The notes: a model not told the origin generated them from the sequence alone. A stretch of DNA of 64,000 nt from Odontesthes bonariensis (GCF_027942865.1 NC_134529.1:16916467-16980466), one strand, 5' to 3'. Shown: positions 31,500 to 45,869, numbered from the stretch's first letter. Numbers and translations are program-made.

Positions 31500-33340
31500 C
31501 TACTCCTTCGTCCTCTTTTCACCAAGCTATCTCTCCCGTTTTAATCACTTCCTCCTCTGTCCAACACCGCTTGCATCAGTCATTGTGTGGATGGTACCCC
31601 ACACTTGTCTATATGCTATCTCTGATATTGTTTTATTGAATTTTTGCCCTCTCTAGCTCAAACACATCCACGCAATCACCTGCTGGTAATGTGAGGCAGC
31701 AGTGTCTGTGTACATTATGTGTGTGATGGATTGGATAACCCGTTGTTAAATTAGAGTGTCGCTGCCACCCTACAGCCACCCCCACGCCAGCGCTGTAGAG
31801 AGCTCTGTATGAAGATGGAAAGGAGAAAAAGAAAGGACAGAGGTATTAGTTTTGAGATTTTTGTTTAATCAATTATGAAGGAGAGAGGGGGAGGAAGACA
31901 GCACATGAAGAGGTAGAAAAGAAACTGAAAGTGGAAACTGAGGAAGCAGATGATTGAAGGAGGGGAAGGGGGGGCGTCACTGGAAGTGCTTGGGAGGAAA
32001 GGGGGGGAGAGGAATGGAAGGGCGGGAAACAGTAGTTACAGATGTTGTGATTGTGTTTGTGTTGGTGTGAAATATGATTAGTGTTCTCTCTCATTAGGAA
32101 GCTGATCACCATCACGCCGACCCCCCACATACACACACAGTTGCAGTGGGCAAGCAAAGCTGCTAAACGGGTAAGCAGGAGCACGTCAGGGTGTCTTGAG
32201 TGTGACCTGTGTGTGTTTCCAAACTGTCGTTTTGCACATTTTGAATTGTGAAATGGGGCTGTCTGCATCCATGTGCACAGTGTGATTTCTTGCATTTTTT
32301 TGTGCACATATGCTTATAATACCTCCTCTCCCTCGCCGTGGTGGCTGGTAAGTGATTCCACAGGCTGTTGGCAGAGCTCCAGCTCAGCTCAGACACAGAG
32401 AAGTGAAGGGGAGGGAGAGGGAAGGAAAGGAGGAACGAGCAACCAGAAGCAAGAGGGGAGAGAGGAGAGGGGGAGGCAACTACTGTGTAATTAGTTGCAG
32501 GTTTTCGCAGCCCTCTGCTTCTGTTTAATTAAAAAGTGAAAGAGGAAACAAGGAAGGAGAGGGAGTCTCTGAGAGCAAAAGGGAGTTTTACACAGTTATT
32601 CTGTTTTTGCCAGGAGCAGGTGTGAGGCTTGCACTGGGACAGATGCCCAACAGCTCCAGGCTTCTCCCACCGTGGGCTTTGGGAAGAATAGTTAAAGGGA
32701 TGAACTCCAACTGTTTGAGCCATTCAGAGAGTGAATCTTTCATACTGAAATATGCACATGAGGGTTTTTTTATTATGTGTATTATGTATCATATGTATTA
32801 TGTGTTAAGTTATGATAATGACTGGCATATGTGTGATGGCGACAGTGATAGTGGCAGAGGCTTTTCTTTCTTATTCTGCAGTTGTGTTTCAGGGCAATGA
32901 TGAGTCAGCAATATTGACAGCAGACGAGGTGCAGATGAAGAGTTCTCTGTCTTCTCTAACCCAGGGCTATGGATCCATATTGCTGAGCACGCTCTTTCTC
33001 TTCCACAACAAACTCCTGCCTTTGTCTCTTTTCTCCATCCTCAACCTCAAGCAACTTTGCTGCCGTCATTCATCTCAGCTTGTTGAGGATCACCGCCCTC
33101 TTTTTCATTTGGTCCTTTTTATCTTTCTCCCTCTGGTCCACCTCACGTGTGCCATCCACTGTAGGGATTGTTTTGTCTTGCACTGTTTTCACGCTTTCAC
33201 ACAATCTCCACCTTAATGAAACTCAGTGGCAGAAGCTGCTGTAATGTTGGATTCCCAGCCACATGCTGATGAGGAAATTGAGTTTTTACACTCACGTTTT
33301 AAAAAGAAATTAAAAAAAAACTTTAAAGCCGCAGTAGTTT
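31500..33340. other. intergenic stretch with polypurine tracts
   Basis: Noncoding. Strand-asymmetric purine-rich tracts occur at about 31860-32035 and 32395-32480. No gene was recognised. Open frames here arise from the compositional bias. Confidence 0.5.
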
Positions 33341-33351
33341 ATATGCTTTGG

Positions 33352-33366
33352 CCACTTGGGGGCAGC
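33352..33366 (+). promoter_or_regulatory. CTCF-like motif
   Basis: ccacttgggggcagc matches the CTCF core pattern (CCRC..GG.GGCAG) at nearly every fixed position. It lies between the gprc6a block and the pou3f2 desert. The same phrase is also carried by some fish dispersed repeats, so occupancy is uncertain. Confidence 0.4.
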
Positions 33367-34284
33367 ACGAAGACCAGAGCGCTCATTTTACCTTATAAAG
33401 TTTTTGTTTTGTTTTGTGGTGAACATTTATGATGGCCGAGAGAGCTCAAGATACTACACCAATAAAAACTATTTTGCTTTTTTATCTTTTCAAAAAGAGG
33501 GAAAATAAAAAAGCATCGACTTCAGTTTCCTCCAAATACGCAGAACACCTGCAAACAGACAAAAGCATGAAAACTGGAAAGGCCTGAAAATGCAGAAACA
33601 CGGTGCAAATATAAGCGCATATAGTGTAGATGTTTTCACAAAAATGAAATAAAAAAAGAAAGACAAATGTTAAGACAGAGTAAAGAAAAAACACGTACCT
33701 GAGCCTATTTCCTTTCATGACAGGTACTCACCCTCAGAAATTTAAAAGTTAAAATGTTTAAAAAAACAAGTGTTTCCCGATCCGGTCCATCACTTTATTC
33801 CATGTAGATGTATTACAAATCTACATCACAGGACACCAAATAGAAGTCAAACGTCCTTGTCAGGATATGAACCAATGCAAAAAGTAGCGGTCGAGCACTT
33901 TTAGCTCATTTTTTTCTTCATTTAAATTAACTATAGAACCTGTGATAAGATTTTGTGAAGCAAAAAGCAAGAGAAATTCATTTAAACTTTACCACTTCAA
34001 AGGCTCAACAAATGCAGTATCATCAAAAAGTAGGAGGCTGGATAACCTTGTGGAGAGATACAAGATACCTGCAAATCTGAACAGCTCACTGGAGGTGAGA
34101 TTTTCAGATGAACGAAATACCAGGTTAGGGTTTTTTTTTTAGGTTTTGAGTTGGTAGTGACTTCAAACACCCAGATATGTGCTCTCAAGCACAGGAAAGA
34201 AGATGTGTTTCCATAAAGATTACATGCCTAACACCAAGCATGTATACATTGAGAATATGCTTGTGTTCTGCTTCTTTTCACCTG

Positions 34285-34490
34285 CTTTCTCAGGTCTTCC
34301 TAAGAGGAGGCCTTGTGGCAGACCCAGGACTCCCTGGAGAGATTTTATCTTATGGCTACTTAGTGTTTAGTGCTTTCATGTTCCCCCAGAATAGCTGGAG
34401 AAAGTGGCCGGGCAGAGGGAAATCAGGGGATCTCTGCTTGGACTGCTGCTCCCATGACTTGGAAAAGCCATAGAAAAGAGATGGATGGAT
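34285..34490 (+). mobile_element. decayed Rex3-like 3' fragment
   Basis: In one frame it reads GLPKRRPCGRPRTPWRDF and in another, after a shift, NSWRKWPGRGKSGDL. These align with the C-terminal Rex3 protein (GRRPRGRPRTRWRDY ... ELEEVAGDRDVW). It ends in atggatgga like the intact tail. It is 5'-truncated, frameshifted and clearly older than the copy in gprc6a. Confidence 0.75.
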
Positions 34491-34977
34491 TCTCAGGTTG
34501 CAGTACATTTAGCTCTCAGCCACAGGGACAAAGAAACATTAGCTGCAACTTGAAGTAGTTTTATCTTCAGTATTCATTCAACAGGTACATTTGTTTAGCT
34601 CTCCACTAATTCATGAAGAAACTGACAGGTTCTTTATTGTTTCCAGTTCAGCTTTTCATCTGGAATTAGAACCAACATTCATAACGAATGGATTAATAAA
34701 TTGGAACACTTTCAGCTATGCTTTTTGTCTTAATTCTTTTCAACTGCTTCAGCTTAAGCTACTTTATGGCTTTTTTTTTTCTTTTTTGGCACTATAAAGC
34801 AGCCTAAATGCTTGTGCTCACTTTACTATAATTAAAAGCGGACCATGATATTGGTGCTGCTCCCTTGACATCAAGAGTTCCCCTGGCGACGAAACAGAAA
34901 CGAGCCCTGGTGAAGTGCTGTAAAGAAGTTTTTAAATGAACATTGATTTTAAATAGATCAAAAGCACTAATTGTGAT

Positions 34978-35086
34978 ATAGATATATAGATATATATCTA
35001 TATATAAATATATATATTTACATATCTATATATCTATGTATATATCTACATAGATATATATAGATATATATTTATATATGTAGACA
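34978..35086. repeat. AT-rich imperfect palindromic tandem (TATAGA-type)
   Basis: Repeated tatagatatata / tatatctata units on both strands give many overlapping hairpins. Confidence 0.8.
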
Positions 35087-36129
35087 AAACAACAAAAAAA
35101 GTGGTTTTGGCTTGGAAGGCATCAGGCCAATAGGAGAGCTGTGAAAAAGAAAAAATCTGTCAAAGATTTTGGAAAAAGTCAGGAAACAATAAAAGAAATA
35201 AATGAACGAATAAATAAGTTAATCAATAATAAGTCAACTAAAAAGTTACATTTATTTGAAAACATGATATTTTTCGCATTTACTTGTGAACTTACTTATT
35301 TATATATTAATTACTTGTATATTCTGGCAAAACTATTTTTACATGTAATTGACTCTTTCATACTTTTATTTTTTATGTATTATCTATTTTGAAATTTTTA
35401 TTTTTGCATATTCTCTTCCATATTCCTGTTGTTTGTTTGGGATGTAATGTCCTGCAAAACTGAAGTCCACATCAACCAAAAGTATTTTTAAAAAAGACAC
35501 TAAAATTGTTTCTGGCTAGTTGACAGCTGCACAGATCATTCATTATGAGGGCCTCATTTTGACATTGATTTAGAATCTATATAAACTAGTAAATATTGTA
35601 GCACCAATCTACAAATATGCTTGCAATCTACTGTCAAAAAAGTGCTTATCTCAAATCTTTCTCGGGTTATAAAGGTAGTTTTCAGCATTCAGGTTTTGTA
35701 GTGTGATGTATGTGGTTGCCATGGAAATCCAAATACTGGGAGCTACAGAGTTCAACCAGTGTGGAGCTGCTTGCAGTGGATTATTACTGTATGTTAGCTG
35801 CATTCCACTGATGCAGCCTAGAAACATGAAATGTGAACAGCTACAAGCATTGCTTTTTTCTGCTCTTCCACCTTGCCTTCACCTCCTCCTCCGTCTGCTT
35901 TTCTCTTCCATCTATTCAGTGTATTTCCTGAACAAGCCATGTTATTCCACACAGTATTTTTTCTTCTTTTTGTTATTGGAACATGCCTTTGGAGGCCGTC
36001 TCTGTGATGTGCTCTGCCTCTCTGTCATTCTTTTTGCTTTTGCTTTTTCTCTTTCATCTTTTGCTGAGTCTCCCCGCCTTGGGAAGCAAATGAGAGGGAA
36101 AATGAATTGACATTTGGTCAGGTAGGAAA

Positions 36130-36471
36130 ATAAAGACAGGAGGAAATAGAAACAGGGAGAGAGAAAGAGGGGGGGACTAGAGATGGACGAGGGGGGGTCG
36201 GGGAGTGAGGAGCAGCTGCCAAAGCCAGTCAGTTGGAGGAGAGTGAGGAGTAGGGAGATAAGGAGTCAGCCAGAGAGTGAGAGCTAGCAGGCACCCCAAA
36301 GAAAGACACTGATACCCTCTCTCTCTCTCTCTTTCACATCCCACCATCACCCCCCCTCTCTTTTCCTCCCCTTACTCCCAGCCTCCACTCCTCTTTTGTG
36401 CAGTGTCTCAGCGGAGCTACGTTTGAGTGGCAGGCCGTCACAGATCAGCTAGCAGCTAAAGCAGAGGGCTC

Positions 36472-36509
<38 letters not shown>

Positions 36510-36560
36510 AGCCAAGGCAGGGGGCTGCCAGCCCAGAGCGAACAGATCAGGGGAGAGTCT
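36130..36560. repeat. purine/pyrimidine-biased region with (CT)n and (GT)n
   Basis: A GA-rich stretch (36130-36300) turns into a CT-rich one with (CT)n at about 36317-36332, followed by (GT)n at 36479-36508. No gene is seen. The strand switch of purine bias could allow non-B structure. Confidence 0.6.
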
Positions 36561-39500
36561 AAGTGGGTTTATCAGTGCCGCTGAGAACCAACACACACAC
36601 GTCATAAACTTCAACACACAACTGTCGCACACCAGCAGAAAGTAAAGAAACAAAGAAGAGGGGAGTATAAGGCACGTATGCAGTTAGATTTAAGCGTATG
36701 CTCACGTGCACACAAGCACTCACACTCATACATGCGCGCGCGCACACGTACAGGAAAAAAAAGAGGTATTAGACCCAACCAAAGCAAACCTGTGAGCGTG
36801 AAAGCGCCTTACTGCCTGCCTGCTAGCAAGAGATGTGACTGGATTCTTAAGCAGCCAGCTAGAGAGTGAGGGCTGCTAAATACATGCACACACACGCACG
36901 CACACACATATACATACTGTGCTAATATATTTAAAGGTTCTGACGAAGGCTGGTGGTCATTCCTGCTGTAGCCCCATCATGCTTGTTGAGGTAATGATCA
37001 GGTGCAGTTCTGTCAGTGATTTCCCAGGGTGTTATATCTATATCTTCTATACTTGAATGACTTTTTGGCTTATTTTTAAGGGAGAAATGTTTTTATTAGA
37101 TGATGTAGTTTAGACAGAGGAACGGGGATGGAAAATCAGTAAATGCAAGGGCATATTGACTGTACTCAAATTTGCTTCGATCAATATTTCTGTGTTTACA
37201 TGGTATGAAATCCCTCTTTATAAGATGTTGAAAACTTGTAGTTATGATGCCAAGAGAAAAAGATGTGTCATCAGCAGGTTCTCCAAGTTTCAGGCAGAGG
37301 TTTGGCATCTTTCAGCACATTATTTTAAGTTTAGCATCAACAACTCAATCGTTCACCTGTGCCTTCTGCTCTCATCAGCTTCATTGACAGAGCTGGCTGC
37401 ATGCTGTCCTGTGCCAAACAGTAAAAAGAGAATTATGTCTCCAAATGAAAAACAAAACAGTGCTCTGTGACTAATAAATAACTGTTTATGTGTCCACTAA
37501 CAGCTGTATAAGGTGATAATGGATCCTGGTTGCATTTGCATGTTGGCTGTGACAGCTTTGTTAGAACACTGCATGAGGCACCAATTAGTTTTTCTTTTTT
37601 AAATGTACAGTTTTGATATTGTGAAAGTGTGTTTTACAAAGTCAAAGTGGTATCTAACTCAAACCCAATCATTTTAGTGCTTGCGTACACATTCCTTTCT
37701 CCAGATTTATGAAAAAAATGTTTTTCTCTTGCATTTCAAGCTCGAGAAACTACATGCATGCACAAACCTGATTTCCGCTCCCATATTTGAAATTGTCCCC
37801 TAAATTGTCATTTACATATCAAGACATTGTTTGCACCACAACTAGATGGGAATGATAACGAAAGTAACAGTAGACAGTCATCAGTGAAGCAGAGAAGAAA
37901 GAAAACGTGTCCTGTCTCAGTCCAACAGAACTAAAACTGCTGAATAAAAAAAAGTAACAAGCGATCACCCACGTAATTTCAGAGGAAAAGGATCCAGCGG
38001 AGGTAAAAAAGAAATGATTATATACCAGCGGCCAAAACACCACGAGCTCGCACATCACATCCCAACTATGGAAGGACCGGCAGCTCCTGTTTTATCTGTA
38101 ACGGATAACACAGCCTGTACGGAATACAGTCTTTATTGGAGATGATCAGGAGGGAGACAAAGATGTTCAGACGGATCATGATATGTTTGTTTTCTTAAAC
38201 AGCACGGTGGAAGTCTGAGTCTTTTTAAAGGGTCATAACATTGGTTTTCCACAGCCATTACGCATGACACAGGATTGCAATTATTTAGAGCATCAACAGT
38301 TACTGTATGTATATATACATATATATCGTGAAAATTGATTATAAGAAACAAAATGAAAATTTTTTTTTTATCATACTGGGCATGCTCTGTTAAATCATTT
38401 GTTTTGTTTTATGGTTATATATCATTCCTCTGTTTCACCTTCACTTTAGGGTTACATTACTATGAAAACATATGTGAAGAATGTGTGAGCTATGCACAAT
38501 TTCAATGCACCTTTCTTCCTTTATAGACACCAGTTCACGTGGAGGAAAAGGAGTACACACGTGTAACATCTACAAAACAGAATAGCTCGATGCCCTGAGC
38601 GTGAGAAGTGGTTGGATGTGTCATTGGACAATGACATGAAACATCGCTGATCACACACTAAGATGATGCTTGTAACAAAAGGTGCCACTAATTTAGTGGG
38701 CATAGTGATAATCATAGTATCTAGGGGATTTCTTTCATTTTTTAAATATATTTTTGATAAAGTGGTTCTGCGAAGAATTTAAGTGTAGTCAGTGACAGGG
38801 AAGCTAAACTAAAAGCTATTTAGTTAGAGGACATGTGAAGACTGAATTTTTTCGTCATCTAAAACTTCACTTATATAGTGAATTTTACTCTTCATCAATT
38901 TTGCATCAGGAAGTTATTTACTCCACTTTGCATACAGGGTGACTGCACATCATAACCCGCTGCTAATTAGCTGTGACTCACAATTCTGTCAGTCTAATCC
39001 CAAAATGCAAACTATGAGACGGTAAAAATCATTGATGGTCTGACACTCCTGATGCAAAAGTGATGCAGTGTAAAAATTCACCGTATAGAGGGTTTGCTTG
39101 AATCACAATAATATTTCTGAGCTGAGAGTTGTTTTCTATTGAAACAATTTGCTCCTCTGTGGCCAAGTTCTAGCTGTGCTCTGTGTCAAAATTCCTCCAA
39201 TATATCAATACATCCATTTAAATGGAAAGTTACAGAGATCTCTTCTGAAGGTTAAAACCTGAAATTTCATCAGCTCATTTTCCAACATCAATGATGACTG
39301 GTTAACATCACCACATGTGGTGTCTCTGCAGTAAATGTCACATTAAAGTGTTCAATTTAATACGTTTCTTACATTTGTAATTACATTGAGCTCTCTCTGC
39401 CACCTAAACCCACACATAAGCCCAACAAAAAGCCATAACATTTACTTCCAAAGTGTTTTTTTTGTATGTTACACTGGAACTGTTAGTATGTTCATTAAAA

Positions 39501-40060
39501 TGGTGTGTGTGTGCGTGCGCCATGTGTGGACATTCTCTCTCCACTGAGTGTCTTGCTTGTTTGCTTCATGATATCTCTTTGTGTAGCAATGGAACAAACA
39601 ACCTCATTATGTCTTTAAGTGTGTAATTAGATGCAAGTTAAATTGGTGGTTGCACACACAAAACACCCCTGACTGGAAAACATGAATCATGTCTGACACT
39701 ATGCCTAACATGGCTGGTGGTTTGGGATGCAGTTTCAGCGGTGCACACAAACCCGTCAGTTGTATTTCTTCCAGTGAAAGTAGTCTTAATCAACCAAAGT
39801 AAATTATCAAAATTGAAGTTTGATAGTGTGATGTTGCACTTATTTGGTATGTATCTTAACCACTTGACCACCAGGACAAAGAAATGTGATCCAGAAAGCC
39901 CTCATGAAGCACTGGAATAGTGCACGGCAATTGTCACTGACATGGCAATGTTAATACTGTGCTTGCTCTGTCATCCAGTACACAAATGATGCATGCACCC
40001 TCTCGCAGGCTCATAGAGGAGACAGGGAAGTCAGAAAAGAGGAGAAAGAGATTGACAGGG
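36560..40060. other. intergenic stretch
   Basis: Noncoding, AT-rich, with short CA runs near 36880-36910 and an ATAT tract near 38305-38330. No gene or clear dispersed repeat was recognised. Confidence 0.5.
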
Positions 40061-40217
40061 CAGGCTTCAGCCTCTCTCCTGTCCACAGAAGAGCTGTTTG
40101 TTTAGAGGAAATGACACGTGCTGCAGAGGAGGAAATGATCTGCTTGGCCCCATGTAAGATCCTCCCTGGCACCAACGCCACTGCACTCAGCTCTTTTCTC
40201 TCAACCAAAACACGCCC

Positions 40218-40220
<3 letters not shown>

Positions 40221-40313
<93 letters not shown>
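40221..40313. repeat. long (CA)n microsatellite, about 46 units
   Basis: Uninterrupted CA dinucleotides over about 93 bases, ending in cacgcatac. By far the longest simple repeat in the window. Confidence 0.95.
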
Positions 40314-40316
<3 letters not shown>

Positions 40317-40439
40317 TACACCCGCTCCCCCCTCCGTGCCTTTCTTTCCTTCATCTTCTCAGCTCTCCATCCATCGCTCGTCTGTCACGGCAGGAGTGCA
40401 GCCAATCCATCACGGGTCGGAGCTGGGCGAGCCGTTAGG

Positions 40440-41257
40440 GCGAGCGTGTGTGCGCCAGTGACTGAATATGTGAGTCAGAGTCATCTCTGTGTATCAAAGC
40501 ACCACTACAGAGCACACACCGAATGCACGGCTGAGCTTTATGTTTGTATGCAAGCTTTTCTACACAGCGATTCAGACACACACACACACACACCTTTTCT
40601 CGCTCTTTCACCTTTAATAAACAGTGTGAGTGGTGTGTGTGTATTTGTGTGTGACACCGAGGAAGTGGATTGGCCCTACCTTCCCTGTGCTCTGCTGACA
40701 GATTGTTGGACCGTGGCGGGCTGCAAAGACCCACACCATGCTGGGATAGAGACTTATGATGAAACATCAAATAATGTGTTGTAGGAGTGTGCCTGCGTGT
40801 GGGCCTGCTTCGCACACAAACACACCCACGTATGCACAACAACACACCTAATCGAGCTGTTGCTGCATTCAACTAAAAGTCTCCCACTGAGTCATTATGA
40901 TCTGGTGGTAGCAACAAGCCAGAATTACCGATGGCGTGTTGTTTTATTTACATAATACATCTCCTTTATGCCGCTGATGTGGTCCCCGTAAAACCACTTT
41001 GGATTTATGAGGCCATTTTCACGCTTGTTACCGCAGGAAATATGACTGTCTATCAGCATGTGTTAGAGAGGAGAAGAGTGAGAGTCCTATAGCTTGGTGC
41101 AGCACTCCAGCATCACACACATACAGTACGCTCACACACATGGGTCGTTGTGCTTTGTTTGCTGGTGACAGTAAATTGTGGCTGGGTGCTGAAAGACAAA
41201 TTTAGGTTCATAAAGCTTACCAGAGCTGAAGTTTCATAGGCTGTGACTGGAAGTTTG

Positions 41258-41291
<34 letters not shown>

Positions 41292-44200
41292 GCCATAGAG
41301 TACCTCCTCTGACATCCAAAGGGGCACCCTGGGATCAAGTTAAGCCCACAGCGAAGCTCTTGGCAAGGCATCTGCATGCACCACCACAGTGTTTTCTGCA
41401 CTGGCACTTTCATGTGTGTGAGCATATGTGTTTTGATAAGTACCTGAGTACACATAATACCTGTTTGTCTGTCAAAATATCAGGCAAAGGCCTTCGTGTA
41501 TACTGCCGTGTCTGTATGCCTATGAATCTGCCAGTGAATTTGTCTGTAAAAGGCTCATTAACTCTGAGTGCTGTGTGGTCATAGCCACGATCAAGGTTGC
41601 GGGAGTCAGACTGATGCTCTGTGTTTGGAACTGTGACAGTGTTTAGTGGTCAGCTGAGAGCAATCCCACCCTCCAGATGCAAAAATCCTGTTCAATCTTT
41701 CATACAATCATGTGTAACCATGACGAAATGATCCAAGCAAGAGTGTAGCGTTGTGTCTAAAAAGTGAACAAATGCAAAATGAATTTACAAAAATTTAAAA
41801 AACAAGAAATTGATTATCACACCCCAATAATGTGGCTGGAGATTAAATCATTCCTGCATTTGCACTCAACAAGACTCTATTAGGCCTCAAATGCTCTGCA
41901 AATGCTCAAGAGTACCGTCTGTGTATATCATCCAATAAAGCTGGTCTCATTCATGTATTTTTCATTTTGTTTCAGCTAAAAGCATGAGAAATGTTAGACT
42001 GTGTGTAAACTCGTGGTAGATTAAAGCATTTCCAGACTCTGAAATCCTGATTATATAACCACAGCTTCACCTGACAAAATCGCCATTTAATTAACGTAAA
42101 GACAACATCTGTGCAGTGAATTCAACTATACTCGCATGTATGATGATCTCACATGGAGAATGTTATAGCGGCCGAATGTCATGAACGTTTTCTCAAGCGG
42201 TTCACAGCATTGAAAGATTGAACATACTTAAGTCAATTACTCGATTCCATTCCGGTGCATCTATACTGGGACAAAGATGATGTTTCAATTAAATTGCCAA
42301 GTCGAGCTGTAACGTAATTTGTGTAACCATGCATAGTGCATTACCTACAGTAAACAGCGATCAGACTGCTCTCAGTTTGGAGAATTAGAAGGTTCCCTAA
42401 TGGGTGTGCTAAATGGAAAAGTTACTCTGATCAGGACAATCAGAGGAGGTAATGTTTTCTCATCTAAAACAGTTCAAACCTCAACAATTTCATAGCACTA
42501 CGTTATTTTGGGCATTTTTACGCTGAATTTCCTCTGCATCTGAAAACTGTTTACTGCATCACTACATTTTCTTAACCACAGAATGTCAGAGTAGCAACAA
42601 GGTCTGCAGAGTGCTCTAAAACAGTCTGGACTTCATTACCAGGATCTATTCTGTGTAACTGATGCAGAAGTTGTGTGGGGTAAAAATCCACAATGTACCG
42701 TTCGCTCGAACTGGTATGAAATTTTCAGAGTTTGAGCTGTTTTAGATTTAGATTTAGATTTAGAAATGCCTCTTCTGGGGCTCACTTTCGAAGTCACTTT
42801 TAGCTTTAGCTCATTCATCAGGAAAACATCTTCTCACTTTCCAAACTAAGAACATTCTGACTGCTGTCTGCTGCAGGTACAGCACTGACAACTCACAAAT
42901 ACTTCACACAACCCTACTTAAAAAAACAAACATAAAAAAAAAATCCCTTTTATTCGACGTAAAGTTGTTAGTTTGGGCCTTCGTCAGACAGATTTGTTTT
43001 ACCCCAACCATTCCTAAAAGCTTTTTTGCAGCATGGTAGCAGTTTCCCACTGAAAGATGCCACTGCCATCCGTCATCATGAACATGGTCTGCAACAGTGT
43101 GTAGCTGTGAGTCAAAGTAACATCAACATAAATGCCAGGCCCTGAACTTATGTTGCGCTCTGGAGCCTTGTTTAATTTCTTAAGAGGAATCAGTGATTTG
43201 ACCAAACGCTACTAAACAGACGCTAAAGTTCCAGTAGAGTTTAAACTTGATTTTGTTTGAATATTTGACATGAAGTGCAGTGATGGTCTCCATTACTTTC
43301 ACCAGAACCTCTTTACTTCTATTAAAATGCACTTTAATATCATAAATAGAATTAGTTCATAGCTAGTCCATAGATGACTGTTAGTTAGTAGTTATGTCCT
43401 TAGTCTACCTGGGAGACAGAGGTCTGTTTATGTGTCTCATAATTTTATTTGTTTGTTGTGGGTGGATAAACACCTAATTAGGTTTAGGGGTAGGGTTATG
43501 CACCGAATCTCTGCCTTAAGCCTCCTGTTTATGCCAGCCGCTACGTGCCATCCTAACATGAAGGAACACATACATTTGTTATTTCAAATTTACGGCATAG
43601 CTCCACATAATGGTTGAGAGGTTTCAAATCCATTTGTCCTCTTTTCTTACAGAGGAATAGTTTTAAGTTTGTTGAAAAAAAAAGAGATCTTATATTCATT
43701 TGTATTCAATTAAATGATTTTTCTCCTGTTATAATTAACGAGGTGAGCGACTTATTTTGTGGGTGCGGTAACTCTTACAACATCTAGATGGCTTAAACGA
43801 CAATCAAATATAGATCATATGGTTCAGTGGTAATACAGACACAGAGAGGCAGAGACCCTGTGAATCAAAAGCAATTTCAGGATCGATGGCTCATGTTTCA
43901 ATAAAAATCAATGGTGCTTGCCTTGTGTCAGGCTGGGTCAACTCTCCAATTCAATTTCCTCCTAAGGCACAGCTACACAGACAGGGGATGGAGGAACCAG
44001 TCTGTATGTGTGTGCGTGTGTGGATGTGTAAGAGTGTGTGTTGTGTATGAGCATTTATAATATCCTGAGATCACACCAGGAGAGCCAGCTTTGGTAAAAG
44101 AGACATTACAGCTTTCATGAAGCTTCTCTCTACAGCAGTAAGTGAGTTATATATTTTTTTTCATGTGCGCAGTTATCATTTCATGCCCTCTAAAAAAAGA

Positions 44201-45820
44201 CTTTAGGACATATTTTCCAATCTCTTCAGAAACTTATCCTAGCTTATAGCTTGAGTTATGCGTTCAACAACAGGGATAATCACACATCTCTGTCAGCATT
44301 TTGCGTTTGCTTCCTCGATAACGAGACTCGTCTAATTTCAAGTAAACTGCTCAGAAAACAGACAGCTCTTTTTTTTCACTTCGACATCAACATCTTAGCG
44401 TATCCTGGTTGTACAGTGATGAATGATACAGATTCTGTAATAATGTCCATCAAAATTTCCCTCTGAATAAATGCGAGCAGCAAACTGATGCTGCCTAAAA
44501 AATTTTACATTTTCTACAGCCAGATGTCTTTTCTCTCTGTAAATGTGCTAACAAATGATGTCAGAACATAAGACTCTGTGCCAGACATGTTCTTACTACT
44601 GGAGATGTTCTGTGTTTTTGACATGAGGGAAATGCTTGGGTAGCACCTGTAGAAGGCAGTACTTTGGGGGGGATGTCTCCATACAGTCCTGTAGTAATCA
44701 TAATTTGATTCTAAATTGTGTCTTTCTGTCCCTTAAATTTGTCTGATGTTTTCAGTGTTGGACAGTACTGTCTGGAGCTCTGTTTTCTCATTGACTCTCC
44801 AGTTGTTGTTGGAATCTTTGCATTTAAGAACAGATATATTATGAAAATGACTGCTCTCACCTGTGACTCACACATGAAATAAATCACACACGATTCACAT
44901 GTTTGTGTGCTCTCATATGAAGCTCCTCTGAGTGTGTTTAGGGTTTATGAAGGCTTTTTTTTCTCTCCCTTATCCTTGTGTGTGTGTAAGTTTGGGCACT
45001 CCATAGAGCGTTTTCAAGTGAAGTTGGAGAGACATTTAAAAATGGCTATGAACCTAAGGCATTCGGGATGGGTAGCCCAGTCTCACCAGAAAACAAATTG
45101 ACCAAATTGATACAATTATCAACCTGTTCAAAACATACTACTGTCAAAATCCATTGCTGTAATTTGTCAGATGATATTGTATCACTGGATGGCTGTTTTC
45201 TGTTAGACAACATTCACATAACATGACAGGGATCGAAACTTATGAATAATAAGATGTGTTAACTATAACCATGTATATTTTTGAAACCATCTAATTGTAT
45301 TTAGAAAAAAGCTGAAGTAAGTGGGAGAGAAAATAGAAAAGAATTGCAGTAGAAAAGAAGGTTCTTGCTGCCCAACTGCCATCAGGGGTCGAGGTGTGCG
45401 CCCTGGACAGCTCCGTTACAAGGCCGGACAGGCAAGCACAATCACACTCACTCACTCCATTGTGAGTGTTCATGGAACACCACAGCAACACAGTGCTATA
45501 GAAAATGTGACTTTCTGCCTATAAACGTATCAAAAACTAACTCTCTTGGTACAACTGATTATATTAATTCGAGTAAATAATTTTTTATTTAACATTAATG
45601 CATACAACTCCCATTACAATATCTAGATGCCTTTTGTTGGCAGCACCCAGTCCATACATTACCACAGTTGTGACATTTTATAAGACACAATAAACAAAAT
45701 AAAATTGTGTATCACTCATTGTCAACCAGAACCTAAGCAATTATATGAATAATCAAACAATTTGGGGGTTTTGAAGCTGCACTTTAACTGGTTGACAAGA
45801 GGACAAAAAGAGATGTTTAA
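40440..45820. other. intergenic stretch
   Basis: Noncoding. Contains short CA/TG arrays (40577-40593; 41261-41289) and four tandem TTTAGA units near 42742-42765. No exon or RNA gene was recognised. Confidence 0.5.
41261..41289. repeat. (TG)n microsatellite
   Basis: About 14 TG units. Confidence 0.9.
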
Positions 45821-45825
45821 CATCA

Positions 45826-45868
45826 AAATTTCCCCACTGTGGGATGAATAAAGGTATTCGTATTAATC
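45826..45868 (+). mobile_element. probable retroposon 3' tail
   Basis: The phrase ccccactgtgggatgaata followed by aaggtatt resembles the 3' tails (stem plus 'aataaag') of fish retroposons. Only this end is visible, so the family is not assigned. Confidence 0.35.
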
Positions 45869-45869
45869 T

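Larger units (their letters stand above)
33450..36130. other. AT-rich intergenic stretch
   Basis: Noncoding and very AT-rich. It holds a decayed Rex3 tail (34285-34490) and an AT palindromic tract (34978-35086). No exon was recognised. Confidence 0.5.

Noticed and set aside
40111-40461. 116-codon open frame with long Thr-His repeats
   Set aside because: The repeats are the translation of the (CA)n microsatellite.
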